This document shows positions 1 through 7,241 of a stretch of 17,397 bases of DNA, in pieces. Every line of letters starts with the position of its first letter. Positions within the stretch are counted from its first letter, which is position 1. Under the pieces are notes generated by a model. It made no database searches. It saw only the letters and a program-made list of their open reading frames with translations, and was not told the origin of the DNA. Origin of the DNA: Bacillota bacterium. Lineage in GTDB: Bacteria > Bacillota > Syntrophomonadia > Syntrophomonadales > Syntrophomonadaceae. A program made the translations under genes and the position numbers. Where the stretch lies: positions 1-17,397 of the forward strand of contig JAEWZB010000007.1 in NCBI GenBank assembly GCA_023395515.1, read 5' to 3'.

Positions 1-10
1 TCAGACTGTC
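1..10 (+). repeat. Left terminal inverted repeat of the IS
   Basis: TCAGACTGTC is the exact reverse complement of 1556-1565. The repeat begins at the very first base of the window. Confidence 0.85.
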
Positions 11-16
11 GAAGAA

Positions 17-48
17 CCCCTGCTAAATCTGAGATTTAGCAGGGGTTT
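17..48 (+). terminator. Subterminal hairpin at IS left end
   Basis: Arms CCCCTGCTAAATCT (17-30) and AGATTTAGCAGGGG (32-45) are perfectly complementary, followed by TTT. The centre is so tight that the innermost pairs must open to form the loop. It probably blocks read-through into the transposase gene. Confidence 0.6.
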
Positions 49-76
49 AATGTTAAATATGATAAAATAGTACAGG

Positions 77-1429
77 GTGATAAAATTGCTGGAACGAGCT
101 AAAAATTTGAGAAACAATTTACAAATAGTAGATCTGGAAGGAATGGTTCCCCAAGATCATCTATTAAGAAAAATAGATAAAGTAGTTAACTTCGATCATA
201 TCTATGATTTAGTAGAGCATTTATACTGTCAGGATAACGGAAGACCTGCAGTGGACCCTGTAGTACTAGTAAAAATAATATTAATTCAACACCTGTTTGG
301 TATTAAATCACTAAGGCAAACCATAAAAGAAATTGATATGAATATTGCCTATCGTTGGTTCTTAGGATTTGATTTAAATGTGAAAATACCTCATTTTGCA
401 ACAGTTAGTTATGCCTTTTCCCATCGCTTTCCCAGCGATATATTTGAAAATATATTTGCATGGATTTTAGAAGAAGCAGTAGCCAAAGGTTATATAGATG
501 CGAGAACTATTTTTATCGATGCAACCCATATCAAAGCTAATGCCAATAAAAATAAAAACCGTAAAGTATTAGCCCAGAAGACAGCTCGCTGCTATGATGA
601 GCAACTGAGAGAAGAGATAAACCAAGAACGCATCAAGAATGGCAAGAAGCCATTAAAAGATAGAGATGATGACAACGACGATAAAGGTGAAAAGCAAATT
701 ACTGTATCTACCACTGACCCTGAATGTGGCCTTTTCCACAAAGGGGAACATAAGGTAGAATTTGCTTATACAGCTCATGTAGCCTGCGACAAAAGGAATT
801 TCATACTGGGGTGTGAAGTAACCCCAGGTAACACTCACGACAGCATAATATTCGATACAGTTTATGATAGCGTAGTAGAAAGATTCCCCGAAGCAAGAAC
901 TATTGCCGTAGATGCCGGATACAAGACCCCATGGATATGTAAAAAAATTATCGATGATGGGCGCAACCCATCAACCCCCTACAAGCGTCCCATGAGTAAA
1001 AAAGGCTTTTTCTATTCATATGAATATGTCTACGATGAATATTACAACTGCGTAATCTGTCCCAATAATCAAGTATTACCATATACGACAACCAACAAAG
1101 AAGGCTATCGTGAATTTAAAAGCAATCCTACAGTATGCAAAAACTGTGAATATCAAAATAAATGTACCAATAGTAAGAACCATCAAAAGGTAGTAACCAA
1201 GCATATTTGGGAACATTATATTGACCAAGCAGAGGACTACAGACATTCCCCTTCTGGCAAGGCGAGCTACAGTTTACGAAGTCAGACCATTGAGAGAGTC
1301 TTTGCCGATGCTAAAGAAAAACACGCGATGAGATATACCTTTTTAAAAGGCTTAACCAAAGTAAAGAATTGGGTTAAGCTTAAATTTGCTGCTATGAACC
1401 TCAAAAAGCTAGCAATGTGGGCTTACTAA
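77..1429 (+). CDS. IS1182-family DDE transposase
   Basis: Cuts and joins the IS ends. The N-terminal part (about residues 20-115) resembles the DUF772 region of IS1182-type transposases (GRPAVDPVVLVKIILIQ). The likely catalytic triad is Asp148 (FIDATHIKANANK), Asp279 (AVDAGYKT) and Glu406 (SQTIERVFADAKEKH). A cysteine cluster between the second and third acidic residues (CVIC at about 335, then CKNC and a further Cys at about 355-365) is the zinc-ribbon-like insertion common in this family. The C-terminus KFAAMNLKKLA is also family-typical. The frame opens at GTG77, but AGGGTGAT (74-81) lies at better distance from TTG86, which would drop three residues. Length of about 450 aa is normal and there is no frameshift. 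The family call is from memory of motifs and is fairly secure. Confidence 0.9.
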   Translation: MIKLLERAKNLRNNLQIVDLEGMVPQDHLLRKIDKVVNFDHIYDLVEHLYCQDNGRPAVDPVVLVKIILIQHLFGIKSLRQTIKEIDMNIAYRWFLGFDLNVKIPHFATVSYAFSHRFPSDIFENIFAWILEEAVAKGYIDARTIFIDATHIKANANKNKNRKVLAQKTARCYDEQLREEINQERIKNGKKPLKDRDDDNDDKGEKQITVSTTDPECGLFHKGEHKVEFAYTAHVACDKRNFILGCEVTPGNTHDSIIFDTVYDSVVERFPEARTIAVDAGYKTPWICKKIIDDGRNPSTPYKRPMSKKGFFYSYEYVYDEYYNCVICPNNQVLPYTTTNKEGYREFKSNPTVCKNCEYQNKCTNSKNHQKVVTKHIWEHYIDQAEDYRHSPSGKASYSLRSQTIERVFADAKEKHAMRYTFLKGLTKVKNWVKLKFAAMNLKKLAMWAY

Positions 1430-1520
1430 CCCCGCTGTTTTTCTTTATTTTAGAGAATATCTTGACTTTCGTTGTGGATACTCCTTTATTTTACTCTAAA
1501 TATATCTCTTGAATTTTAAA

Positions 1521-1555
1521 GGCCACGTTTCTTGATTTGAAACATGGCCTTTTTT
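1521..1555 (+). terminator. Rho-independent terminator of the transposase gene
   Basis: Arms GGCCACGTTTC (1521-1531) and GAAACATGGCC (1539-1549) pair with one mismatch around a 7-nt loop, followed by six T (1550-1555). It ends directly at the right inverted repeat. Confidence 0.75.
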
Positions 1556-1582
1556 GACAGTCTGAAAGCAGATCATTAAGAT
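1554..1582 (+). promoter_or_regulatory. Possible outward hybrid promoter at IS right end
   Basis: A perfect TTGACA (1554-1559) straddles the terminator T-run and the right inverted repeat. At 17 bp distance lies TAAGAT (1577-1582), a 4/6 match to TATAAT, in flanking DNA. It would fire toward polA. The -10 lies inside a terminator stem and another terminator follows, so its real output is uncertain. Confidence 0.35.
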
Positions 1583-1592
1583 CTGCTTTTTT
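1565..1592 (+). terminator. Terminator directly flanking the IS
   Basis: Perfect 10-bp stem AAAGCAGATC (1565-1574) / GATCTGCTTT (1580-1589), loop ATTAA, with the T-run continuing to 1592. It presumably ends the gene that lay upstream before the IS inserted. Confidence 0.75.
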
Positions 1593-1595
1593 ATT

Positions 1596-1622
1596 ACCGG
1601 CCATGATTGGTCGGTATTTTTA
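1596..1622 (+). terminator. Second tandem terminator before polA
   Basis: Stem ACCGGCCA (1596-1603) / TGGTCGGT (1608-1615) with one G-T pair, loop TGAT, then ATTTTTAT. It separates the IS and upstream locus from polA. Confidence 0.65.
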
Positions 1623-1682
1623 TATTATTATGAGGTTAATACTATTATAATAGAGTATAAAAGGAATCTAAGAGGTGAAGTA

Positions 1683-4313
1683 GTGTCTAGAGAGAAATTT
1701 ATGCTTATAGACGGTAATAGTCTTTTGTTTAGATCGTTTTATGCCTTGCCACTATTGCATAATAGTGAAGGAACATATACTAATGGAGTTTATGGTTTTT
1801 TAACTATGTTTAACCGGGTTACTGCGGAGCAAAACCCTTCCCACATACTGGTGGCGTTTGATAAAGATAGAAAAACCTTCCGTACTAATATTTATACTGA
1901 ATATAAAGCTAACCGTTCGGCCCCCCCTGATGAGTTAAGAGGTCAATTTCAATTACTGCGTGATGTTTTAAAAGCTATGAATATTGATTATCTGGAACTG
2001 GATGGCTATGAAGCCGATGATATTATCGGCACTTTTAGTAAAAGAGCTGAAGAACAAGGTTTAGAAACGATTATCGTCACCGGTGATGGTGATGCTTTGC
2101 AGTTAGTATCTGACCATGTATCCGTAATGATGACCCGTAAAGGTATTACCGATATTGAAATGTATAATCCGGCTAAGGTTTTAGAAAAATGGGAAGTCAA
2201 CCCGGAGCAAATGATAGAAATTAAAGCTTTAATGGGTGATGCATCAGACAATATTCCCGGAGTTCCCAGTGTAGGAGCCAAAACTGCCATTAAATTGATT
2301 AAGGAGTATGGCAGCCTGGAGAATCTATATCATAATCTGGATAAAGTAAGTGGTAAGAAGCTTAAGGAGAAGCTGGAGGAAAATAGGGATATAGCTTATT
2401 TAAGCCGTACCCTGGCTACTATTGAGCGAAATATTACACTAGATTGTAACCTTGATGAATTTAGAGTTAAACCACCTGATCAGAATGAACTAATATCCCT
2501 TTATAGAAAATTGGAGTTTAATAACTTTTTAAAATCCTTGTTGGAAAACCAAAACCAAGAACTGGCCCCTGAGCAGATAGAAGCAGATGAAATTGCGACT
2601 ATAGACATTGATTCTGAAACTGCGGCCGGACAATTAGTGGAAGAGATTAAAGCAGCGAAGGAATTTGCTTTTCTGTTGGATTGTGATTACCATCACCCCA
2701 TGTGGAATAAATTAAAAGCTATTTATTTTAAAGTACAAGATAAAGTTTATTGCTTAAAGATAGGAGAAAAAACTACTTTTCAATTGGAATGGGTAAAAAT
2801 AGCTTTGGAATCAGAATTGATAAGCAAGTATACCCATAATGCCAAATTTGCCCAAGTAGTCTTATTAAGATACGGCATAAAATTGCAAGGATTAGCGGGA
2901 GATACGATGTTATTAACTTATGTTAATGACCCGGCCTTTCCCGGTGAAGAATTATGTGACTTGATAGCTAAGTTTATTAATTTAAACATGCCTATTAATA
3001 ACCTGGCCGGCAAAACCAATTATCTGCCTCAACTCCATGCAGATATTTTAGCTGGAACTTCGGAAGATTTGCAAAAGTTGTATTACGAAGTAGAACTGCC
3101 CTTATCTAATGTTTTAGGTTATATGGAGTTTTACGGGGTAAAAGTGGATAGGGATACCTTATCGGTTATATCCTTAGAACTGGGAGAAGGTATTGAAAAG
3201 GCGGAACAACATATATACGAACTAGCTCAAACGGAATTTAATATTAATTCACCTAAACAGTTAGGACAAGTGCTTTTTGAGAATTTAGGCTTAAGAGTAG
3301 TTAAGAAAACTAAAACCGGCTATGCTACCGGGGTAGAGGTATTGGAAGAACTTTATGAAGAGCATGAGATTATTGCTCATATTTTAAATTACCGCCAGTT
3401 AGCTAAATTGAAATCAACTTATGTAGATGCTTTTACCGAGCTTATTCACCCTGATACCGGACGGGTTCACACTATATTTAAACAGGCCCAAACTGCTACG
3501 GGCAGATTATCCAGTGTAGAACCTAACCTGCAAAACATTCCTATAAAAGTAGAAGAAGGACGCCGGATCAGGAAAGCCTTTATCAGCCAAGATGAAAATA
3601 ATCTCATAGTATCTGCCGACTATTCTCAAATAGATTTAAGAGCCTTAGCCCATATCAGCGAAGATGAGGTTTTAATTGATACCTTTAATAGAGGGATTGA
3701 TATTCATACCCGAACTGCTGCGGAGATATTTCATGTAGGCTTAGATGAGGTGGATGAAGACTTAAGGCGCAGGGCTAAAGCCGTTAATTTTGGGATTATA
3801 TATGGAATAAGTGATTTTGGCTTAGCCCGGGATACCAGGGTAAGCAGGGCCGAGGCTAAAAGTTATATTAGTAAGTATCTGGACAGTTATCCGGGAGTAA
3901 AGAAGTATATGGAAGATATCGTGGTATTTGGGCAAAAGCATGGTTATGTGGAAACTATTCTGAAACGGAGAAGATATTTACCTGACTTAAATGCTAAAAA
4001 TAAGATGGTACAATCTTTTGCCCGGCGGATGGCTCTTAATACTCCTATTCAAGGTACTTCGGCAGACATTATAAAAATTGCCATGATTAAAGTTTTTAAA
4101 GAACTGTCACTACGCAATCTAAAGGCTAAAATCTTACTGCAAGTCCATGATGACTTGATTTTAGAATTACCTCGCCATGAATTAGAGGAAGTATGTTTAA
4201 TCTTAAAAAAGAATATGGAAAATGCTATCAGTCTTAAAGTTCCTCTAGAGGTTTCCATTAAAAGCGGTGCCAACTGGTATGATCTTAAGCCGTTAACCTT
4301 AGAAAACTTATAG
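1683..4313 (+). CDS. polA: DNA polymerase I
   Basis: Fills gaps and removes RNA primers in repair and lagging-strand synthesis. The N-terminal 5' nuclease (about 1-290) shows MLIDGNSLLFRSFY, GYEADD, TGDGD and GDASDNIPG, then the helix-hairpin-helix. The middle 3'-5' exonuclease domain (about 310-470) is degenerate: Leu331 and Asp333 sit where E. coli has Asp355 and Glu357, and Ala390 replaces Asp424, so proofreading is presumably lost, as in Bacillus-type enzymes. The polymerase domain carries motif A (DYSQIDLR, Asp646), motif B (RRAKAVNFGIIYG, about 695-708) and motif C (QVHDDLILE, Asp823). Two normally invariant glutamates are aspartate here (651 and 824). GTG start with GAGGTG 5 nt upstream; a TATAAT at 1646-1651 lacks a clear -35. 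First gene of the repair block; mutM follows after 16 nt. Confidence 0.97.
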   Translation: MSREKFMLIDGNSLLFRSFYALPLLHNSEGTYTNGVYGFLTMFNRVTAEQNPSHILVAFDKDRKTFRTNIYTEYKANRSAPPDELRGQFQLLRDVLKAMNIDYLELDGYEADDIIGTFSKRAEEQGLETIIVTGDGDALQLVSDHVSVMMTRKGITDIEMYNPAKVLEKWEVNPEQMIEIKALMGDASDNIPGVPSVGAKTAIKLIKEYGSLENLYHNLDKVSGKKLKEKLEENRDIAYLSRTLATIERNITLDCNLDEFRVKPPDQNELISLYRKLEFNNFLKSLLENQNQELAPEQIEADEIATIDIDSETAAGQLVEEIKAAKEFAFLLDCDYHHPMWNKLKAIYFKVQDKVYCLKIGEKTTFQLEWVKIALESELISKYTHNAKFAQVVLLRYGIKLQGLAGDTMLLTYVNDPAFPGEELCDLIAKFINLNMPINNLAGKTNYLPQLHADILAGTSEDLQKLYYEVELPLSNVLGYMEFYGVKVDRDTLSVISLELGEGIEKAEQHIYELAQTEFNINSPKQLGQVLFENLGLRVVKKTKTGYATGVEVLEELYEEHEIIAHILNYRQLAKLKSTYVDAFTELIHPDTGRVHTIFKQAQTATGRLSSVEPNLQNIPIKVEEGRRIRKAFISQDENNLIVSADYSQIDLRALAHISEDEVLIDTFNRGIDIHTRTAAEIFHVGLDEVDEDLRRRAKAVNFGIIYGISDFGLARDTRVSRAEAKSYISKYLDSYPGVKKYMEDIVVFGQKHGYVETILKRRRYLPDLNAKNKMVQSFARRMALNTPIQGTSADIIKIAMIKVFKELSLRNLKAKILLQVHDDLILELPRHELEEVCLILKKNMENAISLKVPLEVSIKSGANWYDLKPLTLENL

Positions 4314-4329
4314 ATTAGGAGGGTATCCT

Positions 4330-5136
4330 TTGCCTGAATTACCAGAAATAGAGACGATTAGAACCGGCATGGCGGTCAATGTCGGGGCTAAGATAATAAA
4401 TATTGATATTAACAGGGATGAAATAATAAAGCTTAGAGATTATGAGCCTGAAGAATTATTAAATAAGACTATAAGTGAGGTAAAACGGCGGGGCAAGTTT
4501 TTAATATTTGTGCTGGAAAAGCATTATAATCTGGTTTTCCATTTGGGAATGAGTGGCCGGTTTTATATGATAAAACCGGAAGAGGAGATAACAGAGCCTC
4601 ATGTTCATGTTATAGTTTATCTGGATAACCAAAATAGGCTATTATATCAGGATGCCCGTAGATTTGGGGGAGTATGGCTAGCCCAGGATTTAACCGCTTT
4701 GTTTGATCATATGGGACTGGAACCATTAGCACCGGAATTTTCTGCCCAGTATCTATATGATATTACCCGTAATCGTAAGATTGCCATAAAATCTTTGTTA
4801 CTTGATCAACACCTTATTGCTGGTATTGGTAACATTTATGCGGACGAATCCCTGTTTAGAGCCGGTATCAGACCGGATAAAAGTGCGGGATCTTTGACTA
4901 GTGATGAAACTAAGCGATTATGTAAGGCGGTCAAGGACGTTTTAAAAAATAGTATTAAAGAGCGGGGGACAACGTTCAGAGATTTTCGGGATGGTTATAA
5001 TAATACCGGAAACTTCCAAAACTTCCTGCAGGTCTATGGCAAAACTAATGAAAAATGTCCGGCTTGTGACACTATATTGATTCGTCAAGTTATTGGAGGT
5101 CGCAGTACCCACTACTGTAGTAACTGCCAGCAGTAA
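4330..5136 (+). CDS. mutM: Formamidopyrimidine-DNA glycosylase
   Basis: Excises 8-oxoguanine and other oxidised purines and nicks the resulting abasic site. The N-terminus PELPEIETIR gives the catalytic Pro2 and Glu3 once the initiator is removed. Lys56 in RRGKFLIF is the conserved hairpin lysine. The helix-two-turn-helix region contains LIAGIGNIYADE, and the C-terminus is a four-cysteine zinc finger (CPAC, then HYCSNCQQ) with the phosphate-binding arginine in GGRSTH. Its 268 aa is typical. TTG start, preceded by TAGGAGGG at 6 nt. It is coupled to polA with a 16-nt gap, the same neighbour order as known from Bacillus subtilis, so the two repair enzymes are probably co-transcribed. Confidence 0.97.
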   Translation: MPELPEIETIRTGMAVNVGAKIINIDINRDEIIKLRDYEPEELLNKTISEVKRRGKFLIFVLEKHYNLVFHLGMSGRFYMIKPEEEITEPHVHVIVYLDNQNRLLYQDARRFGGVWLAQDLTALFDHMGLEPLAPEFSAQYLYDITRNRKIAIKSLLLDQHLIAGIGNIYADESLFRAGIRPDKSAGSLTSDETKRLCKAVKDVLKNSIKERGTTFRDFRDGYNNTGNFQNFLQVYGKTNEKCPACDTILIRQVIGGRSTHYCSNCQQ

Positions 5137-5152
5137 CCCCTGAAACGCAATC

Positions 5153-5180
5153 ACACTTTATTATTCCTATCCATATAGTA
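5153..5180 (+). promoter_or_regulatory. Candidate mother-cell sporulation promoter for ytaF
   Basis: CATATAGTA (5172-5180) fits the sigma-K -10 pattern CATAnnnTA, with AC (5153-5154) 17 bp upstream, and lies 26 nt before the first possible start. A TATAAT at 5185-5190 without a good -35 is an alternative. The consensus carries little information, so this is tentative. Confidence 0.3.
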
Positions 5181-5214
5181 GATATATAATTATTACAGGA
5201 TAGGAGTGCTGGCT

Positions 5215-5850
5215 GTGGAGATTTTGGCTTCGGTGCTGTTTGCTTTAGCAGTGAGTGCAGATGGATTTATGGTAGGTATTGCATATGGAATGAAAAGGAT
5301 ACACATCCCGGTTCTTTCCCTAATAGTTATTGCCTTAGCCTCATCCTTAGCGGTTACTATATCTATGATATGTGGCAAAGGCTTGGCTACTTTAATTCCT
5401 GAAGCCTGGACTTCTACTATTGGTTCATTAATTCTGATAGTTATAGGTGTTTATTTCCTGCTGGGAGCTTTTAAGGGCAAGATTGAAAGCCTGGCCACCG
5501 ATGAAGAAAAGCCGCTTGTAAGTTTGAATATACGTTCACTGGGAATAATAGTGCAGATATTAAAAGAGCCTGCTAGCGCAGATTTTGATTCTTCAGGAGT
5601 GATAAGTACTAAGGAAGCATTTTTTTTAGGTTTAGCTCTAGCTTTAGATGCTCTAGGGGCAGGAATTGGTCTGGCTATGTCAGGTTTTAATATTTTGCTT
5701 ACTGCTCTAACTGTAGGTATGTTAAAATTTATACTAGTTAATAGTGGTCTTTTTCTAGGAAGTGTTATGACCAATTCCAGACTTAAAATGGTATCGACAC
5801 TAATCCCCGGTCTAATTTTTATAGCCATTGGTCTATTAAAATATATATAA
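5215..5850 (+). CDS. ytaF: Sporulation-associated membrane protein YtaF (MntP-like)
   Basis: An integral membrane protein of the YtaF family, known as a protein whose occurrence tracks endospore formation; its molecular role is unsettled. The relatives (MntP) export manganese. Six hydrophobic segments form two related halves, each with an acidic signature: ALAVSADGFMVGIAYG near the N-terminus and LALALDALGAGIGLAMSG in the second half. The loop between the halves contains DFDSSGVISTKE (5581-5616), which fits an EF-hand calcium loop at every ligand position. I prefer GTG5215, 8 nt after AGGAG (5202-5206); GTG5206 would add three residues and is possible with AGGA 5 nt upstream. It lies between mutM and coaE as in Bacillus, 15 nt before the coaE start. 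Confidence 0.88.
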   Translation: MEILASVLFALAVSADGFMVGIAYGMKRIHIPVLSLIVIALASSLAVTISMICGKGLATLIPEAWTSTIGSLILIVIGVYFLLGAFKGKIESLATDEEKPLVSLNIRSLGIIVQILKEPASADFDSSGVISTKEAFFLGLALALDALGAGIGLAMSGFNILLTALTVGMLKFILVNSGLFLGSVMTNSRLKMVSTLIPGLIFIAIGLLKYI

Positions 5851-5865
5851 AGATGGGTGGTTTTT

Positions 5866-6468
5866 ATGAAAATTATAGGTTTGACGGGAGGTATAGCCAG
5901 CGGAAAAAGCACGGTATCTCAAGTGTTTAAAGAGCTGGGGGCGTACATAATAGATGCTGATAAGGTAGCCCATCAGATAGTAGAGCCGGGCAATCCGGCT
6001 TGGCGAGATGTTATAACTCGTTTTGGTGCTAACATCTTAAATAGCGATTCTACTATAAATCGGGAAATGTTAGGAGATATGGTTTTCGGTAATCCCGAGC
6101 TCTTAGATGATTTAAACAAAATAACCCATCCCCGGGTAATGGAAAGATTTAAAGATGAATTACAATGTATTAAAACTAATAATCCTGATGCTATAGTAAT
6201 TATGGAAGTTCCTTTGCTTTATGAAACCCACTTAGAAAGGCTATGTGATCTGGTAATAGTAGTATGGGTAGATCGTGAAATCCAAATTATGCGACTGATG
6301 GCCAGAGATAATATTAGCCGCGAGGCTGCTATTAAACGGATAGACTCCCAGATGGATTTGGATGAAAAGGCTAAAAAGGCTGACTTTGTAATTGACAACC
6401 GTAAAACCAAAGAGGAAACATTAGAGATAGCCACCAAATATTACAACGAAATAAATAATAATTCCTAA
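5866..6468 (+). CDS. coaE: Dephospho-CoA kinase
   Basis: Catalyses the last step of coenzyme A synthesis, phosphorylating dephospho-CoA with ATP in the cytoplasm. The P-loop GGIASGKST lies at residues 8-16. Other family marks are IIDADKVAHQIVEPG, the THPRV segment, VPLLYET and the lid region RLMARDNISREAA. Length is 200 aa, usual for CoaE. I place the start at ATG5866 because GGGTGG (5855-5860) is 5 nt upstream and MKIIGLTGG is the normal N-terminus; the frame also opens at GTG5857, which lies inside that ribosome binding site. It follows ytaF by 15 nt and precedes the transglycosylase by 39 nt, all co-directional. Confidence 0.96.
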   Translation: MKIIGLTGGIASGKSTVSQVFKELGAYIIDADKVAHQIVEPGNPAWRDVITRFGANILNSDSTINREMLGDMVFGNPELLDDLNKITHPRVMERFKDELQCIKTNNPDAIVIMEVPLLYETHLERLCDLVIVVWVDREIQIMRLMARDNISREAAIKRIDSQMDLDEKAKKADFVIDNRKTKEETLEIATKYYNEINNNS

Positions 6469-6507
6469 ATAAGATAGTAATAATGACACCTTATCTGGGG
6501 GTATTTC

Positions 6508-7068
6508 ATGAAAAATCGAAAAAAAAATAGGTTATCTGCAGTTGTTTGGCTGACTATTTTATTATTTCTCGCTATAGTATTAACCTTTCCTCAATGGATT
6601 ACTATTTTTTATCCCCAGCCGCACCGGGATTTAGTTTTTGCCACAGCTCAGGAACATAAAATTGATCCCTATCTAGTTTTTGCCATAATAAGAGCGGAAA
6701 GCAAATACCAAACTACAGCCGAGTCACCAGTGGGAGCCCGGGGTCTTATGCAGATTATGCCGGAAACCGCAGAATGGATTGCTCAGCAGAATAATATAGA
6801 AGATTTTAAACTGGAAGAACTACATGACCCTGAGATTAATATTAAGTTTGGCAGTTGGTATATAGCTAATCTAATGCAAGAATATCAGGAGCTCCCTTTA
6901 GCAGTAGCTGCCTATAATGCAGGGCGTGGAAAAGTAGGTAGTTGGATAGAGGAAAATATTTGGGATGGAAATCCTGAAGAATTAGAAAAAATTCCTTTTG
7001 CAGAAACTAGAGAGTATGTAAGAAACGTGCTTAAAAATTATGAAGCCTACCGAGCTATATATTCCTGA
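6508..7068 (+). CDS. Membrane-anchored lytic transglycosylase (SLT domain)
   Basis: Cleaves the glycan strands of peptidoglycan with formation of an anhydro-muramyl end. A basic N-terminus and one hydrophobic helix (about residues 9-27) anchor it outside the membrane. The SLT domain fills residues 40-186: the catalytic glutamate is Glu64 in IIRAESKYQ, followed by GARGLMQIMPETA and AVAAYNAGRGKV, the standard Slt70-type motifs. 186 aa is typical for the short Gram-positive version often found next to coaE. ATG start with GGGGGT at 5 nt. It is the last gene before a strong terminator and may serve cell wall turnover or sporulation; the sequence does not tell which. Confidence 0.93.
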   Translation: MKNRKKNRLSAVVWLTILLFLAIVLTFPQWITIFYPQPHRDLVFATAQEHKIDPYLVFAIIRAESKYQTTAESPVGARGLMQIMPETAEWIAQQNNIEDFKLEELHDPEINIKFGSWYIANLMQEYQELPLAVAAYNAGRGKVGSWIEENIWDGNPEELEKIPFAETREYVRNVLKNYEAYRAIYS

Positions 7069-7072
7069 CCTG

Positions 7073-7098
7073 AATCCCCTTGGAAAGGGGATTTTTTT
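7073..7098 (+). terminator. Terminator closing the polA-coaE-transglycosylase block
   Basis: Stem AATCCCCTT (7073-7081) / AAGGGGATT (7085-7093), loop GGA, and a T-run to 7098. Confidence 0.85.
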
Positions 7099-7241
7099 AT
7101 ACTATCGTCTACCTGGCAGAACGTAAGCAGCTAAGTTGAAATGGTAAAGTGGTATGTAATAAAAAGTAAATAAAGGAATACAATGACTAATTGTCTAATA
7201 TAATGTCCTTAAGACTAGTCCAAGTTAAGGAGGGCATTATT

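Larger units (their letters stand above)
1..1565 (+). mobile_element. IS1182-type insertion sequence, apparently complete
   Basis: The element is bounded by the perfect 10-bp inverted repeats TCAGACTGTC (1-10) and GACAGTCTGA (1556-1565). Similarity continues inward to 14 of 16 positions. It carries one transposase gene reading left to right, and a hairpin sits just inside each end (17-45 and 1521-1549), an arrangement that would stop outside transcription from entering or leaving the element. Because the left repeat starts at base 1, the left flank and any target duplication cannot be seen. The family assignment comes from the transposase. The reading frame is intact, so the element may be active. 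Confidence 0.85.

Noticed and set aside
7199..7204. TATAAT as promoter of the binding-protein gene
   Set aside because: No sequence near TTGACA at 16-18 bp upstream; the same holds for the TATAAT at 10777-10782 before the sigma gene.
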